Positions 16,468 through 24,905 of a stretch of DNA of 48,702 nt are shown here, piece after piece. Position 1 is the first letter of the stretch. Each line of letters opens with the position of its first letter. The notes under the pieces are model-generated. The model had not been told where the DNA came from. It saw only the letters and a list, made by a program, of their open reading frames with translations, and searched no databases. The translations under genes were made by a program, and so were the position numbers. This DNA is from Planctomycetota bacterium (GTDB lineage Bacteria; Planctomycetota; Planctomycetia; Pirellulales; UBA7805): the NCBI GenBank assembly GCA_003389215.1, contig QQVP01000036.1, positions 1-48,702 of the forward strand. Reading direction: 5' to 3'.

Positions 16468-16875
16468 ATGGTTGCCCAAACGCCCTCGATCCTGATCACC
16501 GACGACGACTTCCAGTTTCGCGAGACGCTGCGCGGGGTGCTGGAGCCGCAGGGATATCGCACCTTGCTGGCGGACGACGGTCTGGCCGCCTGTCGCATCG
16601 TGGAGAGCGACACGATCGACCTGGTGCTGCTCGACGTGCACATGCCGCGCCTCTCCGGCTTGGAGACGCTGCGCCGTGTGAAGCAGGTCCGCGCGGCGCT
16701 CCCCTGCATTCTCCTTTCCGCCCGCTGGGACGAGGCGCTTCGCGAAGAGGCGATCGCGGCCGATGCCTTCTCGCTGTTGACCAAACCGGTGACGCGTCTC
16801 GATTTGACGAGTGCCGTCGAGAGTGCGCTCGGACACACCGATCACGAGCAGGCGTTCGGGTCTGTTCAGGGCTAA
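16468..16875 (+). CDS. Single-domain response regulator (CheY-like)
   Basis: A 135-residue receiver domain with no output domain. Acidic pocket ITDDD (residues ~9-13), phosphoacceptor D56 in LLDVHMP, switch residue in LLSARW and the conserved lysine in LLTKPV are all present. It probably accepts phosphate from, or passes it to, the neighbouring kinase encoded 164 bp downstream. With no effector domain it may act as a phosphate sink, a connector, or a direct protein-binding switch. Confidence 0.92.
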   Translation: MVAQTPSILITDDDFQFRETLRGVLEPQGYRTLLADDGLAACRIVESDTIDLVLLDVHMPRLSGLETLRRVKQVRAALPCILLSARWDEALREEAIAADAFSLLTKPVTRLDLTSAVESALGHTDHEQAFGSVQG

Positions 16876-17039
16876 ACTCCGCACGCGCCGCCGGCCGATT
16901 CCCGCCCGACTTGCCAGACGGCGAACGAGCAAGCACGATGGCAAAGGTGCGCGTCCTCTACCAAGAGGCAACCATCGTCGCGGCCCGTACCAAGAATCTC
17001 CATGCCTGGAAACTCGCTCCACGAACTCTGCGTGCCACC

Positions 17040-18806
17040 ATGACTTCGTCTTCATCGCACGACGAATCGCCATCGGCACTGCCGGTCGTGCGCCGCTTCC
17101 TGACGGCCACGCTCGCCGCAGGCGTGGTGGTGGCGATCGTGGTCACGGTGATCTATCGCCAGGATCTCGCCAGCCAGCAACAGCTACTCGAAGGCGCGGC
17201 GCGACGGGTGCTCGACTTGCAGTCCGAGTCGCTGCTGCTGGAACTGAGCGCGGTCGAGTCGGACCTCCGCTTTCTCGCCGGCCAGGAGACGCTCGAGCGC
17301 TTCGTATCCGGCGAGTCGGAATCGCAGGCGAGCGTCGAGCGGGAGTTCGCCAACTTCGCCGTCGAGAAGGGAGTCTATGACCAGATCCGCGTGCTCGACC
17401 TGGAGGGCCAGGAAGTGATCCGCGTGAATTATCGCCAGGGCGAAGCCGAGGTCGTGCCGCGCGACGATCTGCAAGCGAAGGCGAATCGCGACTACTTTCA
17501 GGCGGCCCTTCGCCTGGCCGACGAGGAGATCTACGTCTCGCCGTTCGACCTGAACGTCGAGCGCGGCAAGCTCGAGCGGCCCATCAAACCGGTGATTCGC
17601 TTTCTCGCTCCCGTGCTCGACCGAGGCGGAGCACGGCAGGGTTTTCTCGTGCTCAATTTCCTCGGCGCGCGATTGCTGGCCGAGCTGCAACAATTGGCCG
17701 GCGGCTTTCGCGGCGAAACAATGCTCGTCAGTGCCGCGGGCGAGTATCTCTCGGCCGCCGACCCGACGCGGGAATGGGGCTGGCTCATCGGTCACCAGCG
17801 GCGTTTCGCCAGCGATTTTCCGGCCGCGTGGGAGGCGAGCCAGGCAGCGCCGCCCGGAGACCCGGCCGCCGAGCCGGAGATACTCCGCGTTGCGGGCGAC
17901 TTGTTCGCCATGCGTCGCGTCGCGCTGGGACATCCTGTGCGGGAAACGTCTTCTCCGTCCGACAACGCCCAACACGACGACAACTCGCTCCTCCTGATCG
18001 CCTACGTCTCGGCAGCCGATGCCACGGCACCGTCGGGCGGACTGCTGCGACAACTCGTCTTGCTGTCGCTGTGCCTGCTGGTGGTCGTCGCCCTGTTGGC
18101 CTTCTACTGGGCGAGAACAAGTGTCGCCCGCGAGCGACAGGAACGGCAGATCGCCGACTCCGAGGCCCGGTTGCGACGGCTTTCCAGCCAGTTGTTGGCG
18201 GCTCAGGAGGACGAACGCCGCAATCTCTCGCGCGACTTGCACGACGACTTGGGGCAGCTGGCGACCGCGATCAGTCTCGACTTGCGATCGCTGCAGAAAT
18301 CGAGCGCGGAGCTGGCGGAAAACGAGCTTCTGCAGCGGGCCCTTACCGAAACGGACGGCCTGCTGCGGAGCATGCACGAAATCGCCCGCCAGGTGCGACC
18401 CCGTGTGCTCGACGACTTGGGACTCCGCGACGCGGTCGAGAGCCTGCTCGACGAGTATGAGCAGAGAACCGGCATCCGCGTGGTGGCCGATCTGCAGATG
18501 GGCGAGACGAGCATCTCGCGGGTGATTGGTGAAAGCGTGTTCCGCATCGTTCAGGAGGCCCTGGCCAACGTCGCCAAGCATGCCCAGGCCGACGAGGCCG
18601 AGGTCGTGCTGGCCACGCGCGAGGGCGAGCTCCAGCTGCGCGTCCGCGACCGGGGCCGCGGCTTCGATCCGCAATCGCAGGTCGCCACCGGGCGGCTCGG
18701 CATTCTCGGCATGCGCGAGCGGGTCGAGCTACTCGGCGGCCGCTTTACGTTAGAATCGGCTGCGGCGGCCGGCACGACGATCGACGTCGTGATTCCGCTA
18801 AACTGA
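17040..18806 (+). CDS. Membrane sensor histidine kinase, NarL-partner (HisKA_3) type
   Basis: A 588-residue kinase. A first transmembrane helix (~residues 20-42) is followed by a ~290-residue extracytoplasmic sensor region with a double-Cache-like look (YDQIRVLDLEGQEVIRVNY, ANRDYF near 115-150), then a second helix (~338-360). A short coiled stretch leads to the HisKA_3 dimerisation domain with H401 in LSRDLHDDLGQLAT. The ATPase domain shows EALANVAKHAQA (N box), DRGRGFDP (G1) and GILGMRERV (G2). It likely phosphorylates the NarL-type regulator encoded 51 bp downstream. The ligand is unknown. The ATG at 17040 precedes the first helix; in-frame codons further upstream give a nonconserved extension. 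Confidence 0.92.
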   Translation: MTSSSSHDESPSALPVVRRFLTATLAAGVVVAIVVTVIYRQDLASQQQLLEGAARRVLDLQSESLLLELSAVESDLRFLAGQETLERFVSGESESQASVEREFANFAVEKGVYDQIRVLDLEGQEVIRVNYRQGEAEVVPRDDLQAKANRDYFQAALRLADEEIYVSPFDLNVERGKLERPIKPVIRFLAPVLDRGGARQGFLVLNFLGARLLAELQQLAGGFRGETMLVSAAGEYLSAADPTREWGWLIGHQRRFASDFPAAWEASQAAPPGDPAAEPEILRVAGDLFAMRRVALGHPVRETSSPSDNAQHDDNSLLLIAYVSAADATAPSGGLLRQLVLLSLCLLVVVALLAFYWARTSVARERQERQIADSEARLRRLSSQLLAAQEDERRNLSRDLHDDLGQLATAISLDLRSLQKSSAELAENELLQRALTETDGLLRSMHEIARQVRPRVLDDLGLRDAVESLLDEYEQRTGIRVVADLQMGETSISRVIGESVFRIVQEALANVAKHAQADEAEVVLATREGELQLRVRDRGRGFDPQSQVATGRLGILGMRERVELLGGRFTLESAAAAGTTIDVVIPLN

Positions 18807-18857
18807 CTCCGCTCAAGGATGCCGAGCCTTCGTAGCCTCGTTGCAAAATGTGATCGC

Positions 18858-19517
18858 ATGTCGTCGAGCCCCTCCCCATCGCCGATTCGCGTCGTCTTGG
18901 CCGACGATCACGAGATGGTTCGCGAGGCTCTGGCCCGCATTCTTCAGGAGAGCGGCCGCATCGACATCGTGGCCCAGGCCCACGACGCCCCGGCCGTCAT
19001 CGACGCGGTTCGCTCGACCGAACCCGACCTGGTGGTGCTCGACTACTCGCTGCCGACCAAGGACGCCCCGCAGACGATCGAACGACTGCTGCGGATTTCC
19101 AGCGAACTTAAGATTCTCGTGCTCACCGTCCACGAGAACATTCACTACGCGGTGCGCGTGCTCGAGGCGGGCGGGCACGGCTACCTGATCAAGTCGGCCG
19201 CCGTCGACGAGCTGGTCGAGGCCATCGACACCGTGCGGGCCGGGCGGATCTATCTCTCGGCCCAGGTCTCCGACGAGGTGCTCGCCCATCTGCGACAACC
19301 GAAGCGGCAGCGCGTGGGCCTCGAAGCCCTCTCGCCGCGGGAGTTCGACCTGCTCAAGCTGCTCGGAGCCGGCGAGAGTCTGCAAGCCAGCGCCGAACGA
19401 ATGAAGATCAGCACCAGTACGGCCTCGACCTACCGCTCCCGCATCATGGAGAAGCTGAACCTGGGCAGTACCGCCGAGCTGATCCGTTTCGCCGTGGAAA
19501 ACAAGTTGGGCGGCTGA
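18858..19517 (+). CDS. NarL/LuxR-family response regulator
   Basis: A 219-residue regulator. The receiver domain has VVLADDHEMVREAL at the start, phosphoacceptor D62 in VVLDYS, and the lysine in YLIKSA. The C-terminal LuxR-type helix-turn-helix (~155-212) reads LSPREFDLLKLL then STSTASTYRSRIMEKL. It is the expected DNA-binding partner of the HisKA_3 kinase just upstream. An ATG at 18819 with a close AAGG could add 13 residues; the start before the Ser/Pro-rich linker is equally plausible. No target operator can be named from sequence. Confidence 0.93.
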   Translation: MSSSPSPSPIRVVLADDHEMVREALARILQESGRIDIVAQAHDAPAVIDAVRSTEPDLVVLDYSLPTKDAPQTIERLLRISSELKILVLTVHENIHYAVRVLEAGGHGYLIKSAAVDELVEAIDTVRAGRIYLSAQVSDEVLAHLRQPKRQRVGLEALSPREFDLLKLLGAGESLQASAERMKISTSTASTYRSRIMEKLNLGSTAELIRFAVENKLGG

Positions 19518-19710
19518 CACGAGTGGGCCGCCGCGAGCGAAACGCACGGACAGGGACGACGAGAGCAGCCCTGCCGGCCGACTTCACCACGGTCCGTTTT
19601 GTAGGATTTCAGCTACAAGAAATTGGCGACGGCGCTGACAGGTAACGCAGGTAAACGTGATCTAAAATCGCGTTTATCGGTGGTTTTTCCTGCTCTTCCG
19701 GGGTCGTCCC

Positions 19711-20214
19711 ATGCTCGCCAAAGCCGAACTTTCGCTCCGCTCGCCCGTCTTTCTGCGTCTGGCCCTGGGCCTGGTCTACTTCCATTTCGGGCTGCTGAAG
19801 TTCTTTCCCGATCTGAGTCCCGCCGAGCTGATCGGCACACAGACCGTGATGTCGGTCTCGCTGCACTGGCTCGACGCCCACGCGGCACTGATCGCCTTGG
19901 CCATCCTGGAAACGGCCATTGGGCTGTCGCTGATCTTCAACCTGCTGCCGCGGATCACCTTCATGCTCTTCGTGCTGCACATGGTCGGCACCTTCATGCC
20001 GCTCTTCGTGCTGCCGGAGTTCACCTTCAAGATCGCTCCCTTCGCTCCCAACATGGAAGGGCAGTACATCTTCAAGAACATCGTCTTCTTGGCGGCCGGC
20101 TGGACCGTGCTCTATCCCCACGTCTTTGCCCGAGCCTCGGCCGGTGAGGAAGACGAGCGCGAGAGCTCCGCACCGGCCACCCCGCAGGTGGCGGCCCAAA
20201 CCGCGGCCGTGTAA
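19711..20214 (+). CDS. DoxX-like membrane protein
   Basis: A 167-residue protein with four hydrophobic helices (about 10-30, 55-80, 85-105 and 122-140) and an early LRLALGLVYFHFGLLKFF segment resembling the first helix of DoxX/DUF417-like small membrane proteins. A Glu/Ala/Thr-rich cytoplasmic tail follows. Members of this group are linked to thiosulfate:quinone oxidoreductase or membrane redox complexes in some species, but the function here is unknown. It lies 104 bp upstream of the di-haem cytochrome gene in the same direction, which fits a redox role without proving it. Confidence 0.75.
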   Translation: MLAKAELSLRSPVFLRLALGLVYFHFGLLKFFPDLSPAELIGTQTVMSVSLHWLDAHAALIALAILETAIGLSLIFNLLPRITFMLFVLHMVGTFMPLFVLPEFTFKIAPFAPNMEGQYIFKNIVFLAAGWTVLYPHVFARASAGEEDERESSAPATPQVAAQTAAV

Positions 20215-20318
20215 ACGCCGATTCGTTTCCGTCGCTACGCGACACCTTTCAAACAACGTCCACCCCACTTCGGGTTCCTCCACTTCGAATCCCTACACTT
20301 GGCAACGCGGCTACACGC

Positions 20319-21923
20319 ATGTCGACGACCTGGCGCAATATCTTGATGGCGGTTCTCCTGGTCCTGCTCACGGCCGGGGTGACGACAACCTACAACCACT
20401 ATCGCGGCACCGGACTGAGCCGCGTTCCCGAGGCCCAACCGGGGCGCTTGGAAACGGCCCGATACGACTTGCCAGAACGTCCTGGTCACGACGCCGGCGG
20501 GCCGGTGGTCCGCCCGGTCGCGGCCAACGCGGCCCGACCCGAGGGCGAAGTGCCGGACGACAATCCGCTGGCCCAGTCGCCGCCCTTCGTGGCCGACAAG
20601 CTGTTGCTCTATCCCACGATCACCAAGGGCATGCGCACTCCCTTCGACCTGTGGCGCTACTACGGTCGCGGCCGGTCGTCGTTCGGTTCGCCGATACTGC
20701 CGATGCGGTTCGACCAGTGGGTCGAGTTTCACCGCAAGCAGAAGCCGAAACTGATGCGCGACGTCCGCGAATACATGGCCGGCCGCTTCGACTTCTCCGG
20801 ACAGGCGATGCCGGGCGCCTACATGTCGGGCGGCAAGCCGATCATGCAGGGCCCCGTGGCCCGACTGCCCAAGGGTTTCGCCACGTTCGAGGAGCTGGCG
20901 GCCCTCAGCCCGGCGGAAATTCGGGAGCGAGACCTGTTTCCCTACAAGCCGCTGGCACACCCGCTGCAATCGACGGCTCACATGCTGTTCCCCGAGTCGT
21001 GGTTGAAGGCCCACCCCGAGCATCGCCGCATCGACGTCGACCTGGACTTCCCCGACACCTATCTGCCCGAGTTTCCCCCGCCGCTCTACCTGACGACCCA
21101 TCTCGAATTGGGCGACGTGAGCGGCGGCCGCGAGATCACGCTGGAAAACTACTACGAGATCTTTGACGGGCTGCTTTCGCCCGAGCAGATGGAGGGCCTC
21201 AAGGAACTTCTGCGGCCCTCGCCCACCACCTGGTTCAACCACACCGATCACCGCATCACGGCGGCTCCCTCCAGCGGCGTCGCCTGTTTCGACTGCCACG
21301 TCAACGGGCACACCAACGGAGCGATCGAGCTCGGTCCCGACTCGCGGCCGAACATGGGACGGCTACGCGTCGACACGCCGACGATGCGGGGCAACTACAA
21401 CCTGATGCAGCTCTCCTCGAAACGCTCGATCCGCAGCATGGACCACTTCGCCGAGGTGGAAGAGTATTTCGACGGCGATCCCGGTATGCAGCAGTCGATC
21501 GGTCCGCGAGCGGTGAAGCGGGAAGTGACCAATCGGATGGGCGACTTCAATTCGATCATCGACTATCCGCCGGCACCGAAGCTGAATCCGCTGATGCGGC
21601 TGATTCCCGAATTGGCCACCGAGCAGGAGCTGCGGGGCGAGCAACTGTTCCACGGCAAGGCCCAGTGCGCCAAGTGTCACAGCGGTCCGGCGTTCGTCGA
21701 CGACTACATGCACGATCTCCGCGTCGAGCGGTTCTATGCCGGCCGGCCCGAGGGTCCGATCAAGACCTTCCCGCTGCGGGGTATCAAGGATTCGCCGCCC
21801 TATCTGCACGACGGCCGCTGCCCGACGCTCGACGACGTCGTCGAGTTCTTCGACCTGGTGTTGGAGCTCGATCTCTCGGCTCAAGAAAAAGACGACCTGG
21901 TCGCGTACCTGCTTTGCCTGTGA
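20319..21923 (+). CDS. Di-haem c-type cytochrome, MauG/cytochrome c peroxidase-like
   Basis: A 534-residue exported or anchored protein with an N-terminal hydrophobic segment (~8-25). Two c-type haem attachment sites are visible: CFDCH starting at C323 and CAKCH at C450. The C-terminal half carries features of the MauG/bacterial CcpA family (TPTMRG; TFPLRGIKDSPPYLHDGR near 495; DDVVEFF). The ~300 residues before the first haem are unusual for a simple peroxidase and include GRGRSSFGSPILPMRFDQW and a long region without cysteines. Likely a periplasmic electron-transfer or peroxidase-type enzyme; the substrate is unknown. Confidence 0.87.
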   Translation: MSTTWRNILMAVLLVLLTAGVTTTYNHYRGTGLSRVPEAQPGRLETARYDLPERPGHDAGGPVVRPVAANAARPEGEVPDDNPLAQSPPFVADKLLLYPTITKGMRTPFDLWRYYGRGRSSFGSPILPMRFDQWVEFHRKQKPKLMRDVREYMAGRFDFSGQAMPGAYMSGGKPIMQGPVARLPKGFATFEELAALSPAEIRERDLFPYKPLAHPLQSTAHMLFPESWLKAHPEHRRIDVDLDFPDTYLPEFPPPLYLTTHLELGDVSGGREITLENYYEIFDGLLSPEQMEGLKELLRPSPTTWFNHTDHRITAAPSSGVACFDCHVNGHTNGAIELGPDSRPNMGRLRVDTPTMRGNYNLMQLSSKRSIRSMDHFAEVEEYFDGDPGMQQSIGPRAVKREVTNRMGDFNSIIDYPPAPKLNPLMRLIPELATEQELRGEQLFHGKAQCAKCHSGPAFVDDYMHDLRVERFYAGRPEGPIKTFPLRGIKDSPPYLHDGRCPTLDDVVEFFDLVLELDLSAQEKDDLVAYLLCL

Positions 21924-22087
21924 ACGACGAGAGCATTTCTCAGATCGTTTGAGCGTCATCGGCGGATAGCGAGACAAGTTTGACAAGGAGACCGAAGCAG
22001 GCGAATCCAGGAGATTCGTCGATGCAGGTCGACGACGTCAAACGCGGTCGTAGCCCACCGAGACGCTCCAGGGAGATGAGAAGCGGT

Positions 22088-22927
22088 TTAGGACGCCAGC
22101 GGCAACTTGCGCAGCGTGCCGAGCGCCTCGTCGATCGAAATCGCCTGACGCCGACGCTCGAAGAAGACCGACACTTCGCGGTAGCCGACCGATGCGAGTA
22201 GCTCGAGCCCGCTCTCGAAGCGATCGGCAACCCGATCCGGTTCGTGCGCATCGGCCCCCAGCGTGACCGGAATCTCGCGAGCGCACATTTCGGCCAACAT
22301 CCCAGGAAAGGGGTTCATCTCGGACACCACCTTCATCGCGCCCGAGGTGTTCAGCTCCATGGCCACGCCGGTGGCAGCGATGCGGTCGAGAGCCCGACAG
22401 ATAATCGGCATGATCTCGGCCGGTCGCCAGGCGCAGGGCGTCTGGTTCTTGATCAGGTCGGGGTGCGCCAGGCAATCGAACAGCCGCGTCTCGGCCGCCT
22501 CCGCCAGAAAGTCGAAATAGACCTGCTGATTCTCCCGCGGATCGTCCTGCCAGAATTGGTGCTTGTACTCGGGCAATTGCGGATGGACGGAGCCGAGCAC
22601 GTAGTGGAAGGGCAGGGCGTTGAGTTGATCTTCGACCCAGCGCTCGTAGCCGGGAAAGAAATCGGCCTCCAGACCCAGCCGCACGTCGACGTCATCGCCA
22701 CACGCCTCGCGGGTCTCGTCCACCAGGGCCACGTACTCGTCGATCTGCTGCGGCGACATCCGCACGTGCGAGGCGAAGCCGTCCGGCATCGGGTTGTGGC
22801 AGGTCACGAACAAGCCCCGCAGGCCGCGCGCGCGGGCCACCTCGGCATACTCGCTCGGCGATCCGACGGCATGCTTGCAGAGCGGGGTGTGACTATGAGT
22901 TTCGTAGAGCACGTGATCGGTCGGCAC
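22088..22927 (-). CDS. PHP-domain histidinol-phosphatase-like enzyme
   Basis: A 279-residue PHP-superfamily metal-dependent phosphoesterase. Metal-ligand motifs appear in order: ETHSHTPLCKHA (residues ~9-20), LGLEADFF (~95), GSVHP (~120), HPDLIK (~160) and LGADAHEP (~235). The layout resembles the HisK/HisJ histidinol-phosphatase group (histidinol phosphate to histidinol in His synthesis), although other sugar- or nucleotide-phosphate substrates occur in this superfamily and no his genes are near. The GTG start is decided by a strong AGGGAGGGG about 5 nt upstream; the next GTG is five codons in. Confidence 0.82.
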   Translation of the reverse strand: MPTDHVLYETHSHTPLCKHAVGSPSEYAEVARARGLRGLFVTCHNPMPDGFASHVRMSPQQIDEYVALVDETREACGDDVDVRLGLEADFFPGYERWVEDQLNALPFHYVLGSVHPQLPEYKHQFWQDDPRENQQVYFDFLAEAAETRLFDCLAHPDLIKNQTPCAWRPAEIMPIICRALDRIAATGVAMELNTSGAMKVVSEMNPFPGMLAEMCAREIPVTLGADAHEPDRVADRFESGLELLASVGYREVSVFFERRRQAISIDEALGTLRKLPLAS

Positions 22928-23140
22928 GGGTCCCCTCCCTGCGGTCCGTGAATAACAACATCGAGGTCGGCCTGCCGGTGTTGTCCGGCGATCTTGTCTG
23001 CGGCGTTGCCCCGCGGTGCCTTCCTGCGGCGAGCGGTGCCGGCAGAATACCTGGCCGGCGGCGACCGACCGACAGCAGTTCGCCAAAGCAGCAGGCGAAA
23101 GGCACGTTCTTAACAGAAAATTCGCGCGGCCGCGACCGCC

Positions 23141-23917
23141 CTAACGATCCTTCCGCGGAATCGGGCGATAGGCCTGGCAATCGATCGAGTCGGCCTGCGG
23201 ATGAGTGGCATGAATGTAGAAGGCGTCGAACATCACTTCCTTGACGAAGCGATAGTCGTGTTCGAGCAGTCGCTGGTGGGCGGCCTCGCTGGGACGTTCG
23301 ACCGTCAGGCACAAGCAGGTGTAGCGATCCATGTCCCAGCCCCGCAGCACCCGCTCTTCCGCCCCTTCGACGTCGAGCGAAAGATAGTCGATCGTCGCGG
23401 GTGCCGACACCTCATCGAGCAGCGAAGTGAGCGTACGGGCCGGCACTTCGATGACCTCCGCCGCTTTGAGCTGTTCGCCCCGCAGCGCCTCGCTGTTGTC
23501 GGTATCCTCGGCCACGATGCCACCGAGACCGAGATTGTCGATGCGAAACGAAACCGCGCCCTCTTCCGCATCGACGGCGCAGGCAAAGGCCCGCGCTCGC
23601 CGCCGCGCGGCCAACTTGGGCACGAAGTAGGGATTCGGCTCGATCAGCATCCCGTCCCACTGGAAGTACTTTTCCAGGGCCCAGGTGTTGCTATGCGTGA
23701 TGCCGTCCGAGGCGGCCAGATCGACGAAGTAGCCGCCCGACTTGTGACCGAGCGTCTCGAGCACCCAGCGATCCTGACCCTTCTGCGACTTGTACTTGGA
23801 GAGCCGCGACAGCAGAAAGCGGGTCGCCTTGCGCACGGCGGCCAGCGGCCCCTCGCGTCGCAACAGATTCATGGCCCGCGACCAAACCTTCGGCGAGGCT
23901 GACTGTTGCACGTTCAT
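23141..23917 (-). CDS. FkbM-family methyltransferase
   Basis: A 258-residue SAM-dependent methyltransferase. After a basic N-terminal helix come SQKGQDRWVLETLG, the SAM-binding motif YFVDLAASDG (~residue 65), a second nucleotide-edge LIEPNPY, and the FkbM hallmark YLSLDVEGAEERVL (~190). FkbM-type enzymes usually O-methylate sugars or polyketides, often surface glycans. The target here is unknown and no glycosyltransferase is adjacent. The ATG at 23917 is chosen because the upstream extension is not family-like. Confidence 0.85.
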   Translation of the reverse strand: MNVQQSASPKVWSRAMNLLRREGPLAAVRKATRFLLSRLSKYKSQKGQDRWVLETLGHKSGGYFVDLAASDGITHSNTWALEKYFQWDGMLIEPNPYFVPKLAARRRARAFACAVDAEEGAVSFRIDNLGLGGIVAEDTDNSEALRGEQLKAAEVIEVPARTLTSLLDEVSAPATIDYLSLDVEGAEERVLRGWDMDRYTCLCLTVERPSEAAHQRLLEHDYRFVKEVMFDAFYIHATHPQADSIDCQAYRPIPRKDR

Positions 23918-24096
23918 GGCGGGCGCGTCGTCCGTCGAGTTTGGTGAAGTTCGCAGCGGCGAAGACGAGGCAGCAAAGAAAACAGGGCAAAGACAACGGG
24001 AAACGATCGACGAGCGGACCGAGCCGTCCGCTTTATCGTAGCAGCCCGCCGGCACGCCCGCGAACGAGCCGCCTGGCTGGCCAAACCACCAAACGC

Positions 24097-24822
24097 CTAC
24101 GCGCTCGAACGACCCAGCCGAAAGTCGAGCACGACCGGCAAGTGATCGGACGCGACCCGGGCCAGCTTGCTGCGCACGACGTGTACGCGTTTCACCCGCA
24201 GCTGGCCGCGGTAATAGAACTTATCGAGCGAGCCCATCGGCACCGTGGCGGGAAACGTGCGAAATCGCGAGATCGGATGGGTGACGTGGCGAAAGTCGTG
24301 CTCGGCCAGGGAACCGGCAGCCAGATTGTTGCGCCAGTCGTTGGTGTCGCCGGCCAGCAGGGTCGGCAGTTCGCCCCCTTCGCGAAATAACGCGTGCCCG
24401 AGCAGTCGATCGACCTGCCACCAACGTTCCTTTTCGGCCAGGCCCAGGTGCCAGTTCACCAGCCGCAGCGGTCCCTCGGGCGTGCGGATGACGGCGATCT
24501 GCGCCCCCCGCGGTTTCTTGACACCCATGCGCAGCGAGATGTGATGCTTCGACACCAGCGGCCACCGCGAAAGCAGCAAGTTGCCGTAGCCGCCCTCCTG
24601 ATAGCGGACGTTCATCTGATAGAGCTGCACGGCAAAGTGAAAGGCGTCGCCCAGCAGCCGCGGCTGATCGTCGTAGCGAGCCCGTCGCCAACCGCGGACG
24701 ACTTCCTGAAGACAAACCAGGTCGGCCTGCTCGTGCGCCAAGAGATCGATGATCCGCTGCAATCGATAGAGACGATCGCGGCCGCCGATGCCCTTGTGAA
24801 TGTTGTAGCTGAGAATTCGCAT
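24097..24822 (-). CDS. Endonuclease/exonuclease/phosphatase (EEP) family protein
   Basis: A 241-residue member of the DNase I-like EEP fold. Catalytic blocks are present in order: SYNIHKGIGG (residues 5-14, Asn and His), LVCLQEV (~36, metal-binding Glu), NWHLGL (~124), LLAGDTNDW (~156, Asp/Asn) and ASDHLPVV (~228, the Asp-His pair). The subgroup resembles YbhP-type metal-dependent hydrolases, which act on nucleic acid or phospholipid head groups. The substrate cannot be told. The gene has no signal peptide and is likely cytoplasmic. Confidence 0.87.
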   Translation of the reverse strand: MRILSYNIHKGIGGRDRLYRLQRIIDLLAHEQADLVCLQEVVRGWRRARYDDQPRLLGDAFHFAVQLYQMNVRYQEGGYGNLLLSRWPLVSKHHISLRMGVKKPRGAQIAVIRTPEGPLRLVNWHLGLAEKERWWQVDRLLGHALFREGGELPTLLAGDTNDWRNNLAAGSLAEHDFRHVTHPISRFRTFPATVPMGSLDKFYYRGQLRVKRVHVVRSKLARVASDHLPVVLDFRLGRSSA

Positions 24823-24905
24823 CCGCGTGCCGGCAAACCGCCCGTGAGGTTGGCCGAAGATACCACAATTCCCGGTCGCTCACAGAGCCGGCACGTGCAG
24901 CGCGA

